Part shown: piece after piece, positions 1 to 6,058 of the stretch
Layout of the letters: the number at the start of each line of letters is the position of its first letter
How positions within the stretch are numbered: position 1 is the first letter of the stretch
From: Flavobacteriales bacterium UBA6049
Lineage (GTDB): Bacteria > Bacteroidota > Bacteroidia > Flavobacteriales_G > Salibacteraceae
Direction: 5' to 3'
Assembly (NCBI GenBank): GCA_002429085.1
Contig: DIYR01000132.1
Location: 1 to 7,834 of the forward strand
Length of the DNA: 7,834 nucleotides
Translations under genes and position numbers: made by a program
The notes under the pieces: model-generated
Told to the model about the DNA's origin: nothing
Database searches by the model: none
Seen by the model: the letters and a program-made list of their open reading frames with translations, nothing else

Positions 1-140
1 TGTTTCATTGCTTTAAAGGCTGGGTAATTGAATAACTCCTCTTCTGTACCTTCTTCCAGTTCATCAAGGAGAGAGTCTTGACTCATTGCTAAAAAGCTCG
101 CTGAAAAAATTAGATATGAGAATAATAGTACTTGTTTCAT
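1..140 (-). CDS. DUF5777-like outer-membrane beta-barrel protein, N-terminal part only
   Basis: The ATG lies at 140-138 and the frame stays open to the window edge, giving 46 codons; the rest is outside. Residues 1-21 form a clear Sec signal peptide (a hydrophobic stretch ending in AMSQ). The mature start is acidic (DSLLDELEEGTEEE) and is followed by NYPAFKAMK. That layout, a short acidic linker and then a 'PAFK' segment leading into the barrel, is what I recall from Bacteroidota DUF5777 proteins, which are predicted outer-membrane barrels of unknown function. The start is one base after the stop of the OB-fold gene, so it is the sixth gene of the leftward operon and must be translationally coupled. 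Family assignment rests on 46 residues and on context (YceI and cytochrome neighbours), so it is moderate; that this is a secreted protein gene is secure. Confidence 0.6.
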   Translation of the reverse strand, partial: MKQVLLFSYLIFSASFLAMSQDSLLDELEEGTEEELFNYPAFKAMK

Positions 141-141
141 G

Positions 142-522
142 TTAGTTTGATGTAATGATTAAACAATTGTCCAGTTTGAACTCATCCAATAGATCATCGT
201 AACCAACATACCTTCCTTTTATGGTTACATTCTTCATTTTCTTTGAGAGTACCGAATTACTGTCCATGAGGCATATGAATCGATGGTCTAACGTAATAAC
301 TGAAGCATCGGAATATGTTAACTGACCTGATATCTCTACAATTCTGTTTGAATAAGAACCTGAAGTATGAAGAATCAAATCGGCCAACTCTAGAGTACTT
401 CCTTCAAAATCTGGTTTTAAATCCTCTGTTTTATCATGTTCGTGATACAACATTTGAAATGGTATGAAAACAAGAATCCCAAGTACTAATACCACAATGG
501 CTATTCTACTAGATTTTTGCAT
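142..522 (-). CDS. Membrane-anchored OB-fold protein (tRNA_anti-like)
   Basis: A 126-aa protein with one N-terminal membrane segment (about residues 7-25, no cysteine lipobox) and a short extracytoplasmic domain. Residues 44-122 show the pattern of the OB-fold 'tRNA_anti-like' family common in Bacteroidota: an initial helix (LELADLILHT), a strand with 'RIVEISGQL', a middle strand ending in 'FICLMD', then 'VTIKGRYVGYDDLLDEFKLDNCLI'. In this family the last part is usually a 'V.VKG...GY......L..C' signature, which is seen here around residues 99-120. Despite the name, there is no evidence that members bind tRNA; the function is unknown, probably a small periplasmic binding fold. The start overlaps the end of the YceI gene by 14 bases, and the stop is one base from the next start, so it is part of the operon. 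Being anchored rather than lipidated is a small deviation from the many lipoprotein members. Confidence 0.75.
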   Translation of the reverse strand: MQKSSRIAIVVLVLGILVFIPFQMLYHEHDKTEDLKPDFEGSTLELADLILHTSGSYSNRIVEISGQLTYSDASVITLDHRFICLMDSNSVLSKKMKNVTIKGRYVGYDDLLDEFKLDNCLIITSN

Positions 523-1054
523 GAAGCTCGTATTTCAGGGTGACTATTATTGACTTGGCAATTTTTTCTCTTACCAGTTTTGGTATTTCTATCTCAAAAT
601 CTTCTGGTTTCACCTCGAATTGAGCCTTCACTTCTATCATATCATCTTTCTTTAACAGAATGGCCGTAGTAGCTATTTGTCTTTCTATTCCTTTAATGGT
701 AAGAGTTCCTGAGAGTGGATAAGACTGCTCTTGTTTTAACAGTTTATCTAATTCAAATTCAGACAAGCTCCCTTTAAACGTTGCTTTTGGATGCTTATCC
801 GAATCCATGTAGTTCTCATTAAAGTGTTCTTCCATCAAGGCTATTTCAAAATGAAAAGATCTAATGAAGATCAATGCAGCTACATCACCATTAACCGCAT
901 TTAGAATGGCGGTTGTGTTCTTATTGATTGCTTCTACTGGTTCAAAAGCTTCCACAGAGGCTTTAAAGTGAGTTTCACCAGTTTTGGTAATGAATTTTTG
1001 AGCATGTAAGCCACTACATGTTAGCAGTACTATAAATAATATTACTTTCTTCAT
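509..1054 (-). CDS. YceI-like periplasmic protein
   Basis: A 181-aa protein. The ATG at 1054-1052 is preferred because it opens a typical signal peptide (MKKVILFIVLLTCSGLHAQ, residues 1-19) and lies one base after the cytochrome stop; an in-frame extension upstream to 1156 would run inside the cytochrome gene and bury the signal. The mature part has the YceI lipocalin-like pattern: 'FEIALMEEHFNENYMDSDKHPKA' around residues 69-91, where H-F-N-E-N-Y-M-x-S-D-K is the family hallmark, then 'ATFKGSLS', 'YPLSGTLTIKGIERQI' (112-127) and a C-terminal 'IPKLVREKIAKSIIVTLKYEL'. YceI proteins form a beta-barrel that binds long isoprenoid chains, such as polyprenyl quinones; the precise role is usually unknown. 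In this operon, beside a cytochrome c lipoprotein, a quinone or redox-linked role is plausible but inferred. Length is normal for the family. Confidence 0.93.
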   Translation of the reverse strand: MKKVILFIVLLTCSGLHAQKFITKTGETHFKASVEAFEPVEAINKNTTAILNAVNGDVAALIFIRSFHFEIALMEEHFNENYMDSDKHPKATFKGSLSEFELDKLLKQEQSYPLSGTLTIKGIERQIATTAILLKKDDMIEVKAQFEVKPEDFEIEIPKLVREKIAKSIIVTLKYELHAKI

Positions 1055-1055
1055 A

Positions 1056-1415
1056 CTATTTGTTTTCAGGAAATCCGTTAGATGCCCAATTATCAATTTT
1101 GATTCGTTCTTCAGCTGGTAATAAACCATTTGGAGGCATTGGTCTTCCAGCATCATTCATTCTGTCAATCAGATTTCCATTTTCAGCAGAAAACCTAACA
1201 TCTTGATAAGTTGTTAGAGATAGACCCGCACTTGGAGCAGCTCCCCCATGGCATGTTGTACAATTATTGAACATGATGTTTGCTACCTCTGGATTGTAAG
1301 TAATATCAGTAGGTACGCCATCAGGATTGATATCCTCATCTATTACCGCCTTTGTACAAGAAGATGAAACTATCATCAACAATGCACCTGCATATAACTT
1401 TATGCTTACTTTCAT
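1056..1415 (-). CDS. Mono-haem cytochrome c lipoprotein
   Basis: A 119-aa protein. Residues 1-19 form a lipoprotein signal ending in the lipobox VSSSC, with lipidated Cys20. The haem-binding motif CTTCH is at residues 52-56, and a distal Met93 in 'GRPMPPNG' is the probable sixth haem ligand. Between them lies 'APSAGLSLTTYQDV', and after it 'ERIKIDNWASNGF', the pattern of short cytochrome c domains of the kind often fused to other domains. The protein should sit in the envelope as an electron carrier held by its lipid; haem attachment needs a cytochrome c maturation system encoded elsewhere. Its start directly abuts the stop of the upstream gene (TAA immediately followed by ATG), and its stop is one base from the YceI start. 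It is clearly homologous to residues 37-115 of the fused protein at 3129-4562. Confidence 0.93.
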   Translation of the reverse strand: MKVSIKLYAGALLMIVSSSCTKAVIDEDINPDGVPTDITYNPEVANIMFNNCTTCHGGAAPSAGLSLTTYQDVRFSAENGNLIDRMNDAGRPMPPNGLLPAEERIKIDNWASNGFPENK

Positions 1416-2576
1416 TTAGTTCTGAATTGAAATGTTAGAAATAGTGATCTCTGTTAAGTCTTCAGGAGTAACTGTTACCAATTGACTAATGCTAGTAACG
1501 TCTCCAGGAGAAATGAATCCATCCTGATTTTGATCCATCACTACATTTACATAGTAATCACCAGGATGCAGGTAAGTAAAAAGGAATTCATCTGATTCAG
1601 CTATTATTTCAGGAAACTTCAGCACAGAATTAAATGCTGCTTCATCTGTCCATTGAATAGCCCCCCATTCATCAGTTAAAGGACTTTCTGATAGATATAC
1701 AAAAGCAGTTTTACCTGTTACAGTATCGTTTTTCTGTAAAGCAACATTCAAAAAGGATAATGTAGGATGATCTTCTACTCGAAAAGGATCTGCCGCAATT
1801 TGACCTAGTGTAATTACATCATCAATTCCTGGTACTTGAGATAAAAAAGTAGCTGATTTCGCTTTATCATTTCCCTGCTCTACGTAAAGGTCTGTTTCAT
1901 TGAACCCATCCGAAAAATCCCAAGCTGGAATATTCTGAGGATAGTTAAGTTCTTGGGCTACAGTTTCAGCTAAATATGAAATGTTCTTTTGGGCTTTAAA
2001 GGTCATATGCCTTGTTGGTGGCACCACATTCCCTAGCTTACTTGTGTATGCATTAAAATACAAACTGTCTCCGTTAAACTTCAACTCCATAGACATTACT
2101 CCTATGCCTCCTACTGCATCTACAAAGCGGTAATATTTTCCTGATCCATCAGTACTTACACTATCTAATACAAAGTAGCTAGAGCGATAAATACCATTTA
2201 GTACACCACCATTTCTAGCCATAATGGTTCTGGTATCCTTAAAATCTGTTACAAAAAATGAAGTGAGTAGATTTCCCATTGTTCCCCCCTCAAAGATTCC
2301 GTGCACATGCGAAGCACTAATTGCTCTATAATCAAATGAAAACCATTCATAGTCATCAGCAATAACTCGATTCTTACCAACCCATTGACCTTGCATTTTT
2401 TCCATAAAATCAAAACCATCTTGGTTGATATCTGTGGGAATTACCTCCCTAAAAACTGGTAAGGTTTCTGTCGGACCTGTAGGTGTATCAGCAATATTGT
2501 GCACGTCTTTCTCACATGCAGCTAATGATATAACCGCACCAATCACCAGTGCAGATTGTAGTCTATTCAATTTCAT
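1416..2576 (-). CDS. Large lipoprotein of an unrecognised two-domain family, cytochrome c partner
   Basis: A 386-aa lipoprotein: signal peptide with lipobox SLAAC, Cys21. The next residues (EKD) are charged, resembling surface-export signals described for Bacteroidota lipoproteins, so an outer-surface location is possible (inference). Residues 48-195 begin with 'MQGQWVG' and continue with 'FDYRAI', 'VHGIFEGGTMGN', 'RNGGVLNGIYRSSYF' and 'YTSKLG'; the G-x-W opening and strand-rich pattern suggest a lipocalin or DUF1579-like barrel, which is not certain. Residues 255-386 look like a beta-sandwich with 'YLHPGDYYVNVV' followed by an EF-hand-like loop D348-Q-N-Q-D-G-F-I-S-P-G-D359, probably Ca2+-binding. 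No catalytic motif is recognised. It is closely similar over its whole length to residues 130-477 of the fused protein at 3129-4562. It overlaps the upstream gene by 14 bases and abuts the cytochrome gene, pointing to a physical partnership with that cytochrome. Confidence 0.85.
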   Translation of the reverse strand: MKLNRLQSALVIGAVISLAACEKDVHNIADTPTGPTETLPVFREVIPTDINQDGFDFMEKMQGQWVGKNRVIADDYEWFSFDYRAISASHVHGIFEGGTMGNLLTSFFVTDFKDTRTIMARNGGVLNGIYRSSYFVLDSVSTDGSGKYYRFVDAVGGIGVMSMELKFNGDSLYFNAYTSKLGNVVPPTRHMTFKAQKNISYLAETVAQELNYPQNIPAWDFSDGFNETDLYVEQGNDKAKSATFLSQVPGIDDVITLGQIAADPFRVEDHPTLSFLNVALQKNDTVTGKTAFVYLSESPLTDEWGAIQWTDEAAFNSVLKFPEIIAESDEFLFTYLHPGDYYVNVVMDQNQDGFISPGDVTSISQLVTVTPEDLTEITISNISIQN

Positions 2577-2952
2577 ATCGAATCCATTTTTCGGTTACTT
2601 GTTGTTGAAGTATGTAAGATGAAATCAGAAGAGTATCTGGGTGAATGAGCTCTAGCTTAGTGTTCTGCTTGTTCTTATTGGAAGTAGTTGCTCCAGTACT
2701 CCCATCTGTATACACATCTCCTTCCTCTTGTAAATCGTGAAATATGTATTTTGATTGGGTACCATCATATTGATACCTAGTCGTACCATCATTATAATAC
2801 AGTACCTTGGTTGTTAGTTTTCCTTCTTCACTCGCAATTCTATAATTGGCATTATAAAAGTCAGAGTCAACTTTCCAGTCCCCTACTATTTCATTACCCA
2901 ACGGGGTACATGCTGTGCTTATGAATGCTATTAACGATAGAATGACTCTCAT
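2563..2952 (-). CDS. Small lipoprotein, first gene of the operon, function unknown
   Basis: A 129-aa lipoprotein. The ATG at 2952-2950 is chosen because it begins the signal MRVILSLIAFISTAC with lipidated Cys15; the frame extends seven codons upstream only to a TTG, and that extension would spoil the signal and overlap the promoter. The mature part starts 'GNEIVGDWKV', again a G-x-W opening as in lipocalin-like barrels, and is rich in short strands ('LTTKVLYYNDGTTRYQY', 'LELIHPDTLLISSYILQQ'). A Ser/Thr/Asn/Lys-rich loop (about residues 84-97) may be a surface loop. I do not recognise the family. It is the promoter-proximal gene, with a predicted leader of about 14 bases, and its last 14 bases overlap the next start, so it is translated together with the large lipoprotein. 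Confidence 0.8.
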   Translation of the reverse strand: MRVILSLIAFISTACTPLGNEIVGDWKVDSDFYNANYRIASEEGKLTTKVLYYNDGTTRYQYDGTQSKYIFHDLQEEGDVYTDGSTGATTSNKNKQNTKLELIHPDTLLISSYILQQQVTEKWIRYEIE

Positions 2953-2970
2953 GATGAATGAATGAGGAGA

Positions 2971-2978
2971 CAAAACTA
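2971..2978 (-). promoter_or_regulatory. -7 element of the leftward operon promoter
   Basis: On the minus strand this reads TAGTTTTG, an exact match to the Bacteroidota -7 consensus TAnnTTTG. It predicts transcription starting near 2966, about 14 bases before the first ATG. No TTTG is present at the usual -33 spacing; the FNR/DNR-type palindrome lies there instead, ending 22 bases upstream, which fits an activator-dependent promoter. Confidence 0.65.
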
Positions 2979-3000
2979 TTTTGAGGTAAAATGGATTGTT

Positions 3001-3014
3001 TTGACCTATATCAA
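3001..3014 (-). promoter_or_regulatory. FNR/DNR-type operator for the leftward operon
   Basis: On the minus strand this reads TTGATATAGGTCAA, with arms that extend to six paired bases on each side (TTTTGA/TCAAAA, 2999-3016). It fits the TTGAT-N4-GTCAA pattern known for Crp/Fnr-family regulators of the FNR and DNR groups. Its centre (3007.5) is about 41.5 bases upstream of the start expected from the -7 element, the class II activation position. Which regulator binds it, and whether the signal is low oxygen or nitric oxide, cannot be told from the site. Confidence 0.7.
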
Positions 3015-3068
3015 AAAGTGCATTCTTAGCCTGAAAATGGATAGTGTATGTATTGAGTGTCTTATATT

Positions 3069-3082
3069 TTGATTTAAGTCAA
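3069..3082 (+). promoter_or_regulatory. FNR/DNR-type operator for the fused cytochrome gene
   Basis: This reads TTGATTTAAGTCAA on the plus strand, a TTGAT-N4-GTCAA palindrome of the FNR/DNR type (TTTGA/TCAAA with flanks). It has the same half-site order relative to its gene as the operator at 3001-3014 and the same 22-base distance to a -7-like element. Its centre (3075.5) lies about 53 bases before the ATG, which suits activation of a start near 3117. Confidence 0.7.
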
Positions 3083-3104
3083 AGCAATAATGAATTGTAC
3101 TTAG

Positions 3105-3112
3105 TTCTTTCG
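3105..3112 (+). promoter_or_regulatory. Probable -7 element of the fused cytochrome gene
   Basis: TTCTTTCG is a weak match (4 of 6 fixed bases) to TAnnTTTG. It is called mainly because its distance from the upstream palindrome is exactly that of the strong -7 element of the divergent operon. It predicts a start near 3117 and a leader of about 12 bases. No -33 TTTG is seen. An alternative slightly upstream match begins with TA at 3102. Confidence 0.4.
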
Positions 3113-3128
3113 CATCAAATTAATTGAC

Positions 3129-4562
3129 ATGAATAAGTATTGGGCAGCATTTTTAATAAGTGTATTCTTTTACATTGGGTGTACTACTCTGGAATCAACC
3201 ACATCAAGTTTAGAGGATATTGCCAATAACTCAGATGTTTCATACAACGCTCATGTAAAACGTATTATCTCTAATAATTGTCTTACCTGTCACTCTGGAA
3301 AGCACCCAACAGCCAACTTGCAACTAGAGGGATACGAAAATTTGATCACAGCCATTAAAGAACGAGGGCTTCTCAATAGAATTAACAATAGAGAGCATCC
3401 AATGCCAACTGACGGATTGATGAGTAAAAACGAAAGGCTCGCTATTCAGAAATGGACCGAAAATAATTTCGCTCTTGACAGTAAGAATAATCCCACTACC
3501 AGTTCCCCTCAGAACATTGAGTACATCTTTACCCCTCCTAGCTTAACTGCTGTAGATATTGATAAGGAAGGATTTGAGTTTTTTGAGCAAATTCAAGGTC
3601 ACTGGATTGGGTCTATGTTTCTATTGGGGCAAGACATGCCTTGGTTTGCCTTTGACTTTAGAGCTATTGATAGTTCACAAGTTCATGGTTTATTCGAGGG
3701 TGGTTCTATGGGAAATCTGTTCAATACCTTCTTTATAGCAGAATATAAAGGTGTTAAAACTATCATGTTACGTAACGGAGGCATTCTGAGTGGTATTTAT
3801 AGAACTAGTTATTTCGTATTAACAGATGTGTCTAACGGTGAGTATTTCTTTGAGGATGCCTATGGCGGAAAAGAGATCATGTATGTAATGGTTTCTTTTA
3901 AAAACAATGAAATGACACTCTTAGCCCATACCAGCAAATTAGGATCTAAAAGAGCCTCTAAACATGTTGAATTCAAAGGAAAAAGAATACACAATGATTT
4001 GGCCGCAAATGCTGCCAAACAATTGGGGTATCCGAGTAAAAAAGTAGTTAAAAGCTTCCCTAACGGAATGCCCACAGCAAACTGGGGTTCTGAATATCCA
4101 TTGGTCACTTCTGCCAGCTATATTATGCAAACCAAAACAACTACAGATTATGTACAACTGGGTAAGTTAGCTAACGACCCTATTCAGTTAGCAGACTATA
4201 AGAACGTTGCAACACTAAAATTGAGCTTGACTCGCAATGATTTGAGTAAGGGAGAAAGTGTTAGTGTGTACTTCTCCAGACTTCCATTAACAAAAGCTGA
4301 TGGAACAATGGAGTCTGAATACGGATACATCTCAGAAGAATCTATGAATACAGTTGTTCTATTCCCAGAAATTCATAAAGATGAAAGTGCATTCACATTT
4401 TACTATTTACACCCTGGAAAGTACTATATCACTTGTGTGGTAGATAAGGATGGTGACTACATTCCAAGCTCCGGAGATGTTTACAGTTCTAGTACACTAA
4501 TTGAAATTGGCCCTGGGGGTACAAAAGAGCTAGAAATCAGTGATGTTCTTCGTACGCTATAG
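3129..4562 (+). CDS. Fused cytochrome c / large-lipoprotein-domain protein
   Basis: A 477-aa lipoprotein with signal peptide and lipobox YIGC (Cys18). The first domain (about residues 37-115) is a mono-haem cytochrome c: CLTCH at 51-55, probable distal Met92 in 'HPMPTDG', and the ending 'ERLAIQKWTENNF'. A linker rich in Ser, Asn and Pro (about 116-138) follows, without any second signal or lipobox. Residues 142-477 match the separate 386-aa lipoprotein: 'IQGHWIG', 'FDFRAI', 'VHGLFEGGSMGN', 'RNGGILSGIYRTSYF', 'HTSKLG', then 'YLHPGKYYITCVVDKDGD' with a Ca2+-type acidic loop D439-K-D-G-D...D450. It stands alone behind its own FNR/DNR-type operator, divergent from the operon holding the split paralogues. 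The likely role is an outer- or inner-membrane-attached electron carrier joined to a ligand-binding or partner-docking domain; this is inference, and no enzyme activity is recognised. Confidence 0.9.
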   Translation: MNKYWAAFLISVFFYIGCTTLESTTSSLEDIANNSDVSYNAHVKRIISNNCLTCHSGKHPTANLQLEGYENLITAIKERGLLNRINNREHPMPTDGLMSKNERLAIQKWTENNFALDSKNNPTTSSPQNIEYIFTPPSLTAVDIDKEGFEFFEQIQGHWIGSMFLLGQDMPWFAFDFRAIDSSQVHGLFEGGSMGNLFNTFFIAEYKGVKTIMLRNGGILSGIYRTSYFVLTDVSNGEYFFEDAYGGKEIMYVMVSFKNNEMTLLAHTSKLGSKRASKHVEFKGKRIHNDLAANAAKQLGYPSKKVVKSFPNGMPTANWGSEYPLVTSASYIMQTKTTTDYVQLGKLANDPIQLADYKNVATLKLSLTRNDLSKGESVSVYFSRLPLTKADGTMESEYGYISEESMNTVVLFPEIHKDESAFTFYYLHPGKYYITCVVDKDGDYIPSSGDVYSSSTLIEIGPGGTKELEISDVLRTL

Positions 4563-4699
4563 TCAAACGACTTCAAAAAGTAAGGTTGAGAAGGTATATC
4601 TAGGTCACACCATCCATTGTTTTTTAAAGGATGCTAAGTCACTATAATTAAAATCAAGTAGAATAAGCTGTTTCGATAGTTTAAAAATTGAAAGTAGAA

Positions 4700-4730
4700 T
4701 TTGTCTCGAATTTCTTTCTTTTACATTTTG
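4700..4730 (+). promoter_or_regulatory. Probable promoter of the BatD-like gene
   Basis: TTTG at 4700-4703 is followed after 18 bases by TACATTTTG (4722-4730), close to the Bacteroidota TTTG/TAnnTTTG promoter but with one extra T in the -7 element. It would start transcription about 5-8 bases before the ATG at 4743. The rest of the 4563-4742 gap holds no gene and no strong terminator. Confidence 0.45.
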
Positions 4731-4742
4731 AATTCTATTTTA

Positions 4743-5378
4743 ATGAAAACAGCAATTAGTACTTTATTCTTCGTAGGTATCTCATTCTTAACATTCGCAC
4801 AGGAGTTGATCCTTGAAAGTCTTTCGCCTTACAGTAAATATGCTGTTGGTGAAACAATTTCGTTACAACTTAAGGTAGTTGATTTGAACCAATCTCTTAT
4901 CCCAGAAGTAAAAGGAGCAGAAATAGCATCAGATAATTTGTTAATTCACAGTTTTACTCTCGTCCCAACAGAAACAGGCAAACTAAAGATAAAGCCCATT
5001 AGCATTGATTTAAATGGTAAAACACTAAAGTCAAATGCTCTTACGCTCACCATTAAAAATCACATTACCAAAGGCGAAATACTTATTACAATGCCCAAAG
5101 AGATAAGCGTTGGTGAATCTTTTGTAATAGAGTTTTCTTGTTCTTCAACTGACATCGAAGAATTATCATTTGTAGAGCACAAAAACATAAGTGCTACCAA
5201 GAAGTCCTTTACTAGGAATATATCGTATTCAAATGGTATACATAAAGAGGTTTACACACAGTCATTTAACGTAACCATCTCAAAAAATGGAGAATACAAT
5301 CTAGATACTTCATTGTTTGAAAACATTCCTCAAGGATATAGTTTAAGAGAGGAAAAAATCACTGTTGTTAAACAGTAA
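4743..5378 (+). CDS. Secreted BatD-like protein (short form)
   Basis: A 211-aa protein. The ATG at 4743 starts a clean signal peptide (MKTAISTLFFVGISFLTFAQ, 1-20); an upstream TTG at 4701 would add 14 residues before it and overlaps the promoter. Residues 21-106 look like a BatD immunoglobulin-like domain: 'YAVGETISLQLKV' and then 'FTLVPTETGKLKIKPISIDLNGKTLKSNALTLTI', where the 'P...G.....P......GK...SN.L.L.I' pattern is typical of BatD. Residues 110-211 appear to be a second, more diverged copy beginning 'ISVGESFVIEFSC'. Full BatD proteins are about 500-600 aa with a C-terminal membrane anchor; this one has neither, and no MoxR ATPase or von Willebrand A gene is next to it. It is therefore a short, periplasmic relative rather than the canonical operon member. 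The role is unknown; perhaps protein-protein contact in the envelope. Confidence 0.65.
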   Translation: MKTAISTLFFVGISFLTFAQELILESLSPYSKYAVGETISLQLKVVDLNQSLIPEVKGAEIASDNLLIHSFTLVPTETGKLKIKPISIDLNGKTLKSNALTLTIKNHITKGEILITMPKEISVGESFVIEFSCSSTDIEELSFVEHKNISATKKSFTRNISYSNGIHKEVYTQSFNVTISKNGEYNLDTSLFENIPQGYSLREEKITVVKQ

Positions 5379-5409
5379 TTCCAAATGAGTTTGAAAAAGA
5401 GTATAACTC

Positions 5410-5946
5410 ATGAAGCAGATAAAGGGTGAATTTCCAACACATCAACTCCAACGATTTATTGGAAACAACTTTTCTTTAACTCAAAAGTTAGCATTAATGG
5501 GAGTTGGTGCTGGCAAAGCTGCAATACTCAATACTTCTATTCTTCCTTTAGAGTTGTCTCCTTCAAAAGACTTAGTTTATGCAAATTTCGAATTGTTTCC
5601 AGAAGGATTAGTAGTTAGATATAAGGTAAAAGAGGAACTCTATTCATTAGCGCTTAAGCAATATGAGATTACAGGAATACTATTTGACTCAAGAAGAATT
5701 CAAATACGTGTAAAGAGATTCCTTAATTACGTGAATAAGATTGTTTATGATGCTAAACTTACCATACAACTTGAGAATGAAAACTTAGATTTTTACATTC
5801 CACAAACCTTCTACAAACAGATGAAACATTTTTTCAAAAAGTCATGGCTAACCACAGCTACAGAATTCAGTGTAAACTCTAGTCCTCCTTTAGTGGATCC
5901 AGGAATCAATATCATTCAACATTTTCTCAACGAATTTGAAAAATGA
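5410..5946 (+). CDS. Cytosolic protein of unknown function
   Basis: A 178-aa protein without signal peptide, lipobox or clear membrane span. The family is not recognised. It begins 'MKQIKGEFPTHQLQRFIGNNF', has a short small-residue stretch 'MGVGAGKAAIL' (30-40) that is not a P-loop, and then a strand-rich central part (about 55-132: 'LVYANFELFPEGLVVRYKVKEELYSLALKQYEITGI', 'RRIQIRVKRF', 'YDAKLTIQLENENLDFYI'). That alternation resembles bacterial PH-like domains in which a stretch of strands is closed by a helix; here a basic, aromatic helix follows ('FYKQMKHFFKKSW', 134-146). This is only a fold guess. It lies 31 bases after the BatD-like gene and is probably co-transcribed with it. Confidence 0.65.
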   Translation: MKQIKGEFPTHQLQRFIGNNFSLTQKLALMGVGAGKAAILNTSILPLELSPSKDLVYANFELFPEGLVVRYKVKEELYSLALKQYEITGILFDSRRIQIRVKRFLNYVNKIVYDAKLTIQLENENLDFYIPQTFYKQMKHFFKKSWLTTATEFSVNSSPPLVDPGINIIQHFLNEFEK

Positions 5947-6058
5947 AGCACGATGTGACATTATTAATGTTAGGTTAGCATCAATCTTTTTTATTGATCA
6001 TAATTACTTCAAAAACTAAAGTCATATAGCATCCCATTTTAAACACCATTAGCAGTAA

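Noticed and set aside
1055..1156. Upstream in-frame extension of the YceI gene (34 extra codons)
   Set aside because: It lies inside the cytochrome gene in another frame and would place the signal peptide in the middle of the protein; the ATG at 1054 gives a normal YceI precursor.
2425..2622. Plus-strand frame of 65 codons
   Set aside because: It lies antisense to the large and small lipoprotein genes and has no family features; a shadow frame.
2953..2973. TTG-started extension of the small lipoprotein
   Set aside because: It adds seven residues before a good lipoprotein signal and runs into the -7 promoter element and predicted start point.
3860..4157. Two minus-strand frames of 82 and 72 codons
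   Set aside because: Both are antisense to the fused cytochrome gene, overlap each other in different frames and show no recognisable domain.
4611..4633. CATCC...GGATG hairpin after the fused cytochrome gene
   Set aside because: Five paired bases with a 13-base loop and no U-run after it; too weak for a terminator.
4701..4742. TTG-started extension of the BatD-like gene
   Set aside because: It overlaps the likely promoter and puts 14 residues ahead of a complete signal peptide starting at 4743.
5981..5999. ATCAAT...ATTGAT hairpin around a T-run before the GRDP-like gene
   Set aside because: Only six A/T-rich pairs with the T-run in the loop, so neither a terminator nor an FNR-type site (no TTGAT-N4-GTCAA spacing).
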